Below, in pieces: positions 1 through 5,586 of a stretch of DNA of 10,315 bases (within the stretch, counting starts at the first letter, position 1; the number at the start of each line of letters is the position of its first letter). A model generated the notes under the pieces. That model saw only the letters and a list, made by a program, of their open reading frames with translations. It did no database searches and was not told where the DNA came from. Source of the DNA: Victivallis vadensis (GTDB lineage Bacteria > Verrucomicrobiota > Lentisphaeria > Victivallales > GWF2-50-93); the NCBI GenBank assembly GCA_020718525.1, contig DYRX01000043.1, forward strand, positions 1 through 10,315, in the 5' to 3' direction. A program made the position numbers and the translations under genes.

Positions 1-68
1 TAATTGGAAATAATTTATTCAAGGGTATTACGATTAGTATTTAAGGGACAGTACACTAGTTTCCGAAT

Positions 69-84
69 GCGGCAAGGACTGATT
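69..84. repeat. 16-nt word shared with the transposase relic at 5225-5240
   Basis: The 16 bases GCGGCAAGGACTGATT occur here and again, in the same orientation, at 5225-5240. Read on the minus strand, the word encodes S-V-L-A-A in both places. Here it continues F-G-N-stop; in the relic it continues K-A-D. Flanking bases do not match beyond the 16. A chance exact 16-mer match within 10 kb is unlikely (rough expectation about 0.01), so this may be the truncated end of a transposase related to the relic. The neighbouring bases 43-56 (AAGGGACAGTACAC) look to me like the edge of a dispersed element, but that impression rests on memory only. Confidence 0.35.
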
Positions 85-127
85 ACAGTAGAATTAAAAA
101 AAATGTTAATATACATGTATTTAGTTA

Positions 128-156
128 TTGACATATTATTGTTAATATGATATAAT
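128..156 (+). promoter_or_regulatory. Perfect-consensus sigma70-type promoter
   Basis: TTGACA at 128-133 and TATAAT at 151-156 are separated by exactly 17 bases, so all 12 hexamer positions match the housekeeping sigma consensus. The surrounding DNA is very AT-rich. Transcription would start near 163, giving a leader of about 30 nt that contains the AAAAGGGGG ribosome-binding site (177-185) of the beta-helix/propeller gene at 193. No other promoter candidate in the window is this close to consensus. Strong expression of the downstream exported protein is inferred. Confidence 0.85.
132..149. promoter_or_regulatory. Candidate operator: dyad within the promoter spacer
   Basis: CATATTA (132-138) and TAATATG (143-149) form a perfect 7-bp inverted repeat around TTGT. 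It overlaps the end of the -35 hexamer and fills most of the spacer. The word GTTAATAT at 141-148 also occurs at 105-112, exactly 36 bp upstream, and a perfect 10-bp palindrome ATACATGTAT lies at 111-120. A repressor bound here would block RNA polymerase. In DNA this AT-rich, short dyads can arise by chance, so the operator role is inference. Confidence 0.3.
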
Positions 157-192
157 ATACGTGTTAGAAAAACAACAAAAGGGGGTTTTGCT

Positions 193-2388
193 ATGGAAAA
201 AAAAGGTTTTCGCACGCTTGCACTCGGAGTTTTAGGTCTCGCGCTTCCGGTTTCGATCGTAGCCGCCACAATCAACGTGCCTGCGGATCAGGCGACAATC
301 GCTGGAGCCATTGCCGCAGCGACTGCGGGAGACACGATTCAGATCGCCGCTGGAACCTACACTGAAGCGGGCTTGGCTGTGAACAAGGCGCTGACGATCA
401 ACGGCGCCGGAGCCGGACTAACCATAGTTCAGGCGGCGTCAAGCCGCGGAGCGGCGTCCGACCGGGTTTTCAACATCACTGCCGTAACTACATTGCAGGG
501 CATGACGATAAGATATGGACAAAGCACTGCAAATGGAGCGGGGATATTCTTCTCCGGAAGCACTCTGACTATCAACAATTGCGAAATTAGCGATAACGAC
601 CACATTACGACCCAAAGCGGAGGCGGTGGAGGAATCGCAGTTGATTCAGGAAATCTCAGCATCTCCAACAGTCTGATAGCAGACAACAGCTCGAGGTGGC
701 AGGCAGGAGGATTGCGCTTCTATGGAAACGTCCTGCTTATGATCAATTGCACCGTGGTAGGCAATGTCGCCAACAGGGGTGCAAAGTGTGGAGGCGGAGT
801 ATTTTTCTGGAGTACTGTAGACGCTTCGGTTTCAAGCATCTACAACAGCACCATAACTGGAAACAGCGCGCCCAACACTGTGGCGGAACCAGATGCCGGC
901 GGCGGACGCGGAGGCGGTCTCTACGTTGTTGGCACGACCGGACGCACGCTGAATCTTTACAGCACCATAATTGCCGGCAACAGCGCGGCAATGAGCAACT
1001 GGGACGATTTCGCGTACCACCAGGGAACAGTCGGAAACGCGAACTGCCTCGTTGGAAAATACGATTCAGACTATTCTGCAATAATTGTTGCAGGTCTTCC
1101 TAATGCAAACGGAAGCTACGTGGGGACAAATCTAGCCCCAGTCTCATCCGGACTCAATTCTCTTGCCGACAACGGAGGAGACACCGACACATGCTCGCTT
1201 CAGCCCAGCAGTCTGGCGATCGGCAAAGGCTCAAATCCGCTTTCCCTGACGACAGATCAGCGAGGGAGCAATTTTCTGCGAGTTTTTGGCGGAGCCGCAG
1301 ATATTGGAGCCTTCGAGCTTCAGACTAAAAACTGGGATTTCAACGGAGATGCGAAAAGCGATGTGGCGGCGGATGATTCTGCCACCAAATATGGCTACCT
1401 CTATTTGATGAACGGCTCAACCCCTTCGGCAAGCGACGACATCTACCGCAACACAAACCCTGACTGGTCCGTATCTGGAATCGCCGACTTCAACGGCGAC
1501 TGCAGGGCCGATTTAATATGGGAAAGCGCCAGCACAGGCAAATCAATAATCTATCTGATGGACGGTTTCAGCATACTCAGTGTCGGAACAATATACAATG
1601 GCGGCACTGGCTGGAAACTCGACAAGCTCGGAGATTTCAACGGCGACGGAAAAATGGACATTCTCTGGAAGCATCCAGCATCGGGCCAGGGCGCGATCTA
1701 TCTCATGGACGGCACGACGGTCTCCAGTTCTGCAAGCGTGTCCAGAGGAATGGACTGGGTTGCGAAAAGCACAGGCGACTTCAATGGAGATGGCAAGGCA
1801 GACATACTTTGGGAAATTGCCAGTTCGCTTGCGAAAGGACAGCTCTATCTCATGGATGGAACATCGGTATCAAGCCAGGGACAGATATATGCCAGAAACA
1901 ATACATGGATTCCTGAAATCTTCGCGGACTTCAATGGCGATGGCAGATGCGACATCCTCTGGCAGAACAGCGTCGAAAAATCCGGCTACATGTATCTCAT
2001 GAACGGACTTTCCATCGAAAGCCAGGGATATGTCTACACTACGCCTCCAGCGGCTGAAGGATGGGCAATCATAGAGTCTGGGGACTTCAATGCCGACGGC
2101 AAGTCTGACCTGCTCTGGCAGAACAGCGTGACAGGAGTCGGATCGATCTGGCTGATGAATGGACTTGAGTGGACATCGAGCGGCATGCCCTACACTGTCA
2201 AGAATACTGACTGGCAGGTTCTGAGACTGCTCGATTTCAATGGAGACGGCAAGGCTGACATACTTTGGCAGAACAGCTCGACTCTCAAGGCGCTTGACTA
2301 TATCGTGAACGGAACTGCAATCCAGGCAATCGGCACTGTCTTCGGATCTGGAAACAGGACAATTCTTGATCCTGCTCTGAACAACTGA
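193..2388 (+). CDS. Exported beta-helix protein with C-terminal seven-repeat FG-GAP/VCBS-like propeller
   Basis: This 731-aa protein starts at ATG 193, eight bases after a strong AAAAGGGGG site. Residues 1-25 are a Sec signal peptide (K-K at 3-4, hydrophobic core, VAA cleavage site). Residues 26 to about 310 look like a parallel beta-helix of the pectin-lyase fold: it opens NVPADQATIAGAI, GDTIQIAAGTY, and then has repeated Asn/Gly-rich rungs. Residues 322-377 (LADNGGDT ... DQRG ... GAADIGAFELQ) match the choice-of-anchor Q segment that often closes such helices. From residue 382 there are seven units of about 50 aa, each starting D-F-N-G-D/A-D-G-x-x-D-I/L-L-W and ending Y/W-L-M-N/D-G. Seven FG-GAP/VCBS-type units suggest a seven-bladed propeller with Ca-binding DxDGxxD loops, as in PVL-type lectins. 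A glycan-binding or adhesive surface role is inferred. No catalytic triad, LPxTG motif or membrane anchor is seen. Confidence 0.9.
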   Translation: MEKKGFRTLALGVLGLALPVSIVAATINVPADQATIAGAIAAATAGDTIQIAAGTYTEAGLAVNKALTINGAGAGLTIVQAASSRGAASDRVFNITAVTTLQGMTIRYGQSTANGAGIFFSGSTLTINNCEISDNDHITTQSGGGGGIAVDSGNLSISNSLIADNSSRWQAGGLRFYGNVLLMINCTVVGNVANRGAKCGGGVFFWSTVDASVSSIYNSTITGNSAPNTVAEPDAGGGRGGGLYVVGTTGRTLNLYSTIIAGNSAAMSNWDDFAYHQGTVGNANCLVGKYDSDYSAIIVAGLPNANGSYVGTNLAPVSSGLNSLADNGGDTDTCSLQPSSLAIGKGSNPLSLTTDQRGSNFLRVFGGAADIGAFELQTKNWDFNGDAKSDVAADDSATKYGYLYLMNGSTPSASDDIYRNTNPDWSVSGIADFNGDCRADLIWESASTGKSIIYLMDGFSILSVGTIYNGGTGWKLDKLGDFNGDGKMDILWKHPASGQGAIYLMDGTTVSSSASVSRGMDWVAKSTGDFNGDGKADILWEIASSLAKGQLYLMDGTSVSSQGQIYARNNTWIPEIFADFNGDGRCDILWQNSVEKSGYMYLMNGLSIESQGYVYTTPPAAEGWAIIESGDFNADGKSDLLWQNSVTGVGSIWLMNGLEWTSSGMPYTVKNTDWQVLRLLDFNGDGKADILWQNSSTLKALDYIVNGTAIQAIGTVFGSGNRTILDPALNN
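1336..2388 (+). repeat. Seven tandem DFNGDG-type coding repeats (about 150 bp each)
   Basis: The repeats begin at residues 382, 432, 481, 529, 579, 631 and 681 of the exported protein, a period of 48-52 aa. The core is D-F-N-G-D-G-K-x-D-I-L-W. The first unit is the most diverged (DAKSDVAA, lacking the ILW end), and the last ends in YIVNG instead of YLMNG. Units 5 and 6 share 17 identical bases (CTCTGGCAGAACAGCGT), which points to fairly recent duplication or gene conversion between blades. The unit count fits one closed seven-bladed propeller. Confidence 0.85.
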
Positions 2389-2501
2389 CGCGTATAGACT
2401 CAGCCAATAAGACAAGAACGCCAGCATCTGCCGATAGAGTCTCTGCTCGTTCCAACACGGAACACTGGGTGCGTCGCCAGGGATACTTTTGCAATTGCCA
2501 C

Positions 2502-2529
2502 TTGATACTTGCGCCGATTGCGCTATCTT
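2502..2529 (+). promoter_or_regulatory. Candidate promoter for the methyltransferase gene
   Basis: TTGATA (2502-2507, five of six consensus bases) and TATCTT (2524-2529, four of six) are separated by 16 bases. Transcription would start near 2536, about 40 nt ahead of the ATG at 2578. The rest of the 189-bp gap after the beta-helix gene shows no convincing intrinsic terminator; the best hairpin, GTTCC-aacac-GGAAC, lacks a following T-run. Confidence 0.3.
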
Positions 2530-2577
2530 TGCGGGGCGGGACGGAACTGGAAAACTGCGTTTCGCACGGAGGAAGCA

Positions 2578-3201
2578 ATGCCGGAAAACTGTTCGGGAAA
2601 ACTGTACAGTCACTATGAAGAGCGCTTCAGCGAGCATGGCTACAGCTACAAGACTTTAGGCTGGGGGAGCAGGGAGACCCAGTTCCTGCGCTTCAAAATT
2701 CTTGCGGATGTAGCCAATCTCAGCGGCAAATCTGTCTGCGACATCGGATGCGGCTTCGGTGACCTGTATTCATATCTCAGGGAACTCTATGGCAGTATTG
2801 ATTATCACGGCATTGACATATGTCCAACTCTGATCGAAGAAGCTAAAAGGCAGTATCCGGAAGCCAGCTTCGAGACCCGCGACATACTTGCCGATCCGCC
2901 TGCTAAAAAATTCGACTTTGTCTTCGCATCCGGCGTGCTCAGCTACAGGCAGGAAAATCATCTTGAATACGTCCAGAAAATGATGAAAGCCATGTTCGAT
3001 CTCTGCTCGGAAGCCCTTGCAATCAACTTTCTAAGCAAATACGTTGACTACGAGCTGGACAAGGATTTCCATTTCGCCCCCGAGGAGGCGTTCTCTAATG
3101 CAATGAAGCTCTCCCGGTGGGTCGCGCTCAAGCACAATTACCCGCTCTACGAGTTCTCGCTTTTCATCTACAGGAAACCAGATCCCGAAAAAAGACCCTG
3201 A
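2578..3201 (+). CDS. Class I SAM-dependent methyltransferase
   Basis: The 207-aa product begins at ATG 2578. A GGAGGAA site at 2568-2574 selects this start over an upstream non-ATG extension. Motif I, VCDIGCGFGDL at residues 53-63, is the glycine-rich SAM-binding loop after strand 1. D80 in GIDI is the acidic residue at the end of strand 2 that normally holds the SAM ribose. D102 (RDIL) and FDFVFASGVL (112-121) are motifs II/III. The length is that of a bare Rossmann-fold methyltransferase of the Methyltransf_11/25 type, with no target-recognition domain, so the substrate is unknown. There is no signal peptide; it is cytoplasmic. The next gene is a glycosyltransferase-like protein on the same strand 219 bp on, so methylation of a sugar or glycan precursor is possible but inferred. 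Confidence 0.85.
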   Translation: MPENCSGKLYSHYEERFSEHGYSYKTLGWGSRETQFLRFKILADVANLSGKSVCDIGCGFGDLYSYLRELYGSIDYHGIDICPTLIEEAKRQYPEASFETRDILADPPAKKFDFVFASGVLSYRQENHLEYVQKMMKAMFDLCSEALAINFLSKYVDYELDKDFHFAPEEAFSNAMKLSRWVALKHNYPLYEFSLFIYRKPDPEKRP

Positions 3202-3279
3202 AGCCATGCCAAGCCAAGCGCGCATAGAAAAAATAACACTGCCACTGGGTGGAAGCGACTGCTATAGTTTTTCAAGGAA

Positions 3280-3304
3280 AATAAATTCACAATTTGAATT
3301 TATT
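3280..3304. promoter_or_regulatory. 10-bp inverted repeat overlapping a -35 box, candidate operator
   Basis: AATAAATTCA (3280-3289) and TGAATTTATT (3295-3304) are exact reverse complements around a 5-base centre. The right arm covers most of the -35 hexamer at 3294-3299. The element is not followed by a T-run on either strand, so an intrinsic terminator is unlikely; an operator is the better reading. No regulator gene lies nearby to support a specific one. Confidence 0.4.
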
Positions 3305-3322
3305 AAAATGAAAAACTATATT
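3294..3322 (+). promoter_or_regulatory. Candidate promoter for the GT-B-like transferase gene
   Basis: TTGAAT (3294-3299, four of six) and TATATT (3317-3322, five of six) have an optimal 17-base spacer in a local AT-rich island. Transcription would start near 3329, leaving a leader of about 90 nt before the GTG at 3421. This suggests the transferase can be transcribed independently of the methyltransferase upstream. Confidence 0.5.
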
Positions 3323-3349
3323 CTTTCGGAACGCCCGCAACGCCGGCAC

Positions 3350-3371
3350 TGCTTGGCTCCGCCAGCGAGCA
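3350..3371 (+). other. Bulged hairpin in the leader of the transferase gene
   Basis: TGCT+TGGC (3350-3357) pairs with GCCA (3361-3364) and AGCA (3368-3371) across a 3-base loop, leaving a 3-base GCG bulge. It lies between the predicted transcription start and the GTG start codon. There is no T-run, so it is not a terminator. It could influence leader structure, or it may be chance. Confidence 0.2.
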
Positions 3372-3420
3372 CAACGACAGCGTTTCAATTGATCGCCGCC
3401 AATAGACACGGATCGGGAAT

Positions 3421-5055
3421 GTGACAAGCAAAAAGCCAGATGAACCCGAATGGAATGCGGCAAGAAAACAAAGAAGCGGAAAAATATTCCTGTGGAGCGT
3501 CTCCGCCTTCCAGGACGGAGATGCTGAAACTTGCGAGGCATTGTCCGAGCCCAACATATTCGCCGGACTCTACCAGCGCATCTATTCAAGCCTCTACGGG
3601 GCATACTCTAAGGCGTTCCTCTCCTCCGAAAACCAAATCGTCCGCAGTGTAGGCCTCGTGGCATACAAAAATATCATCGGATTGTCCCACTATCTCTACG
3701 ACTGTCAAAGACTGGACGAGCTGTCCGCAATGAACTGCTCCGGACTTCGCGGAGCCCCGTGCCAGTCCCCTGCCGACATGATGACAAAAATCCGTTCGTC
3801 CTTCCGCCCGAACGAGGCTCCGTCCCCAATCGGCGCAGTCAGGCAATTGCTTGAGATGTCAAAAGCGCTGAAGGTCAACAAAGGAACCCGGGGAAGAATC
3901 CTGTCTCTCCTGTTTCCCTTCTGCAAAGTCCCTCCGATCTACATGATCGGAGATCCTGAACAAAAGGAAATCCTGCGCTATCTTTCTGAAATATCTCAGT
4001 TGGACATCGCATGTCTGCGTCCAACTGCATTTTCATTTCCATCTTCGCGACATTCCGCGTCGCCTGAACTGAGCCAAGCCATGGTCGAGTTCAGAGCATT
4101 GGCTCAGAACGCCCTCCCGTCCCGGATATTCAGAGAGCTCGAGCCGAAGCTCGGCGGACTCGACATTTTTCACTCATCCTGCGAGGACGCGATCAAATGC
4201 GCCGCAAGGCGCATCGGCAGGATCGGAATGCGCGAACTGCTCGTCACTCACATTGGAAACATTCAGCATAGAATTTTCGCGTCCGCCTGGCGCCTCAACG
4301 GCGGAAGCGTCAAAGGCTTCACCCACGGAAACATCTATCCGTACGCCTACAACCCCGGGGACTCGATCAACGGAGCAAATGAAATACTGGACAATTTTGT
4401 CGTATGCTCGAAAGGCGAAAAATTTCTGATCGAAGAGGCGATGCGCGACTTCAAGCCAGACTTCCCTCTCCATTGCAGAATAGACTCACTCAAAAGTTCA
4501 GTCTATGAGCCGCTCTACAGCAGGCTTCAGTCTGTCAAATGCGGAAGTCCGGGCGCCCGGCGCGTCGCGATAATCGGTCATCCGATGGACAATTTCAATT
4601 CGCCGCGCTTGAAATTCATGAACACCCTGAGCATCTTCTCCCTGGAAATAAAGCTCGCTAAATTTCTGAAAAAACATTCATATCAGGTCGTTTACAAGGC
4701 GCATCCGGACAGCTTGCCAATCACCCTGCCAATTTTCCAAAAAATCGCGGACGAAACCGTCTCGGGCCGTTTCGAAAACGATTTTTCATCCTTCGACGCG
4801 GTTATTTTCACAAAGCCATTTTCCACAAGCTTCGGATTTGCGCTAATGACCAAACTTCCCATAATCCTGATGAATTCCACCGAAATCAAATGGCACCCTG
4901 ATGTCTTGCCCCTTCTGGAAAAACGCTGTGCCATGACTCCCGTCCACCTCGATGAGGGCGGGGCGATCGTCTTCGACGAAAGACAGCTCCTCGCTTCGAT
5001 CGAGTCCTGCAGACATAAAAAAGACTGCTCAATAGTCGAAAAATTCGCATTCTGA
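3421..5055 (+). CDS. Putative GT-B-fold glycosyl- or glycerophosphotransferase
   Basis: The 544-aa product uses GTG at 3421; an in-frame stop at 3403 rules out a longer N-terminus, and the next in-frame Met is over 100 residues in. The preceding GGGA is a weak ribosome site, so the exact start is uncertain. Residues 1 to about 230 are mostly helical and I do not recognise them. The C-terminal half looks like a nucleotide-sugar or CDP-glycerol transferase: FTHGN at 300-304, VVYKAHPD at 423-430 (the K-x-H-P element of polysaccharide and teichoic-type transferases), and FTKPFSTSFGFALMTKLPII from 463, which resembles the loop binding the donor phosphate, followed by 'K-x-P-I-I'. No signal peptide or membrane span is seen, so it probably acts on the cytoplasmic side. 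A surface-polysaccharide role is inferred from these motifs and the adjacent methyltransferase. Confidence 0.6.
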   Translation: MTSKKPDEPEWNAARKQRSGKIFLWSVSAFQDGDAETCEALSEPNIFAGLYQRIYSSLYGAYSKAFLSSENQIVRSVGLVAYKNIIGLSHYLYDCQRLDELSAMNCSGLRGAPCQSPADMMTKIRSSFRPNEAPSPIGAVRQLLEMSKALKVNKGTRGRILSLLFPFCKVPPIYMIGDPEQKEILRYLSEISQLDIACLRPTAFSFPSSRHSASPELSQAMVEFRALAQNALPSRIFRELEPKLGGLDIFHSSCEDAIKCAARRIGRIGMRELLVTHIGNIQHRIFASAWRLNGGSVKGFTHGNIYPYAYNPGDSINGANEILDNFVVCSKGEKFLIEEAMRDFKPDFPLHCRIDSLKSSVYEPLYSRLQSVKCGSPGARRVAIIGHPMDNFNSPRLKFMNTLSIFSLEIKLAKFLKKHSYQVVYKAHPDSLPITLPIFQKIADETVSGRFENDFSSFDAVIFTKPFSTSFGFALMTKLPIILMNSTEIKWHPDVLPLLEKRCAMTPVHLDEGGAIVFDERQLLASIESCRHKKDCSIVEKFAF

Positions 5056-5163
5056 ACAGATAAGGGGTTGGCGCTTGACGGCGAGGGATTTCCGCTGGGC
5101 CATAAGACTTTTCCCGGAAACATGCATGATTGCCGTACTCTGGCAGAGGCGGTCGGGGGTTTG

Positions 5164-5335
5164 CACAAAATATGCGGTGAAGGGGCTAAACCCATTAATA
5201 GCGTTTATGTCTCTGTCCGCCTTAGCGGCAAGGACTGATTTGCGCAAATCGTCAAACGTCTTGAAATACTTCAGGTGCGTAGCGTTCTTTGAGCCAGTTG
5301 CATAAGTCATAAACCGAGCCGTTGCGTGAGCCATT
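5164..5335 (-). pseudogene. Decayed IS630-like transposase C-terminal fragment
   Basis: On the minus strand one frame reads V-Y-D-L-C-N-W-L-K-E-R (5314-5282). After a single leftover base at 5281 the next frame reads T-H-L-K-Y-F-K-T-F-D-D-L-R-K-S-V-L-A-A (5280 downwards). Joined, this resembles the end of IS630-family DDE transposases, where NP-x-E-R-L-W-x-W-L-K-x-x-V-T-H-x-x-Y-F-x-T-F-D-x-L is typical. The exact place where one Val codon would be expected has lost two bases. The Trp of 'LW' is Cys (TGC for TGG), and the catalytic Glu region is not recognisable. The second frame runs on to SPFTAYFV. No paired terminal repeats or intact ORF remain. Family assignment is from motif memory. Confidence 0.45.
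5225..5240. repeat. 16-nt word shared with 69-84
   Basis: Second copy of GCGGCAAGGACTGATT, inside the transposase relic, where the minus strand codes for its S-V-L-A-A segment. See the copy near the left edge; the two may be pieces of related transposase ends lying about 5.2 kb apart. Confidence 0.35.
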
Positions 5336-5351
5336 GGAGGGCTCGCACCTG

Positions 5352-5374
5352 CTTGCGCGCTGTGCGCAGGCAAG
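5352..5374 (+). terminator. Weak candidate intrinsic terminator
   Basis: CTTGC+GCGC (5352-5360) pairs with GCGC (5364-5367) and GCAAG (5370-5374) across a TGT loop, with a 2-base bulge. AATATTTTT follows at 5375-5383. It could stop transcripts coming from the GT-B-like gene, whose stop codon is nearly 300 bp upstream. The interrupted T-run and the distance make this uncertain; it could also belong to the degraded mobile element. Confidence 0.25.
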
Positions 5375-5401
5375 AATATTTTTGGTAGGGGCAATACCCA
5401 T

Positions 5402-5443
5402 GGTAAATATTCACTGAACTACATCGTTCAGCGAATCTTTACC
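5402..5443. repeat. Long imperfect inverted repeat (16 of 18 pairs, 6-base loop)
   Basis: The arm at 5402-5419 (GGTAAATATTCACTGAAC) pairs with 5426-5443 (GTTCAGCGAATCTTTACC) except at two positions, with TACATC between. It directly abuts TTGACT, the candidate -35 box of the peptidase gene. No T-run follows on the plus strand, so it is not a typical terminator. It may be an operator, an end or target structure of a mobile element next to the transposase relic, or a structured RNA element. Confidence 0.6.
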
Positions 5444-5471
5444 TTGACTTCTGCTTTTTCAAAAGTATTGT
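5444..5471 (+). promoter_or_regulatory. Candidate promoter for the C11 peptidase gene
   Basis: TTGACT (5444-5449, five of six) and TATTGT (5466-5471, four of six) are separated by 16 bases. The transcript would have a leader of about 110 nt before ATG 5587. The -35 starts immediately after the long inverted repeat, so a protein bound there could affect it. Apart from this, 5472-5575 shows nothing I can assign. Confidence 0.3.
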
Positions 5472-5586
5472 GTTTCGTTAGCACTTTAGCTTATTGTCTG
5501 TGATATCTCTGCTTGGAACTTCAGCATCCGTGAAATTTCATTTGCTTGCATAGTTGAGTTCAATCCATAAAGCAAAGAGGTGCAAT

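Noticed and set aside
1870..2637. 255-codon minus-strand ORF opposite the propeller repeats
   Set aside because: It is antisense to a clearly real repeat protein. Its length follows from the repeated codon pattern on the other strand, and it lacks recognisable motifs.
3206..3424. Plus-strand 72-codon ORF whose TGA overlaps the GTG start of the transferase gene (GTGA)
   Set aside because: It has no ribosome-binding site, its composition does not look like protein, and the best promoter (3294-3322) lies inside it. The overlap could couple translation but is most simply coincidence.
5029..5394. 121-codon minus-strand ORF across the transferase end and the gap
   Set aside because: Only its middle resembles a transposase end, in one of two frames. 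It lacks a start site and runs antisense into the transferase gene, so I treat it as a relic.
5409..5436. dif-like recombination site (11-6-11 layout) within the long inverted repeat
   Set aside because: The inner arms end in TGAAC/GTTCA rather than the CATAA/TTATG of Xer sites, and the symmetry extends to 18 bp per arm.
5554..5586. TTG start 33 bases upstream for the C11 peptidase
   Set aside because: It would place a charged segment ahead of a good signal peptide; AGAGG at 5576-5580 is correctly spaced for ATG 5587.
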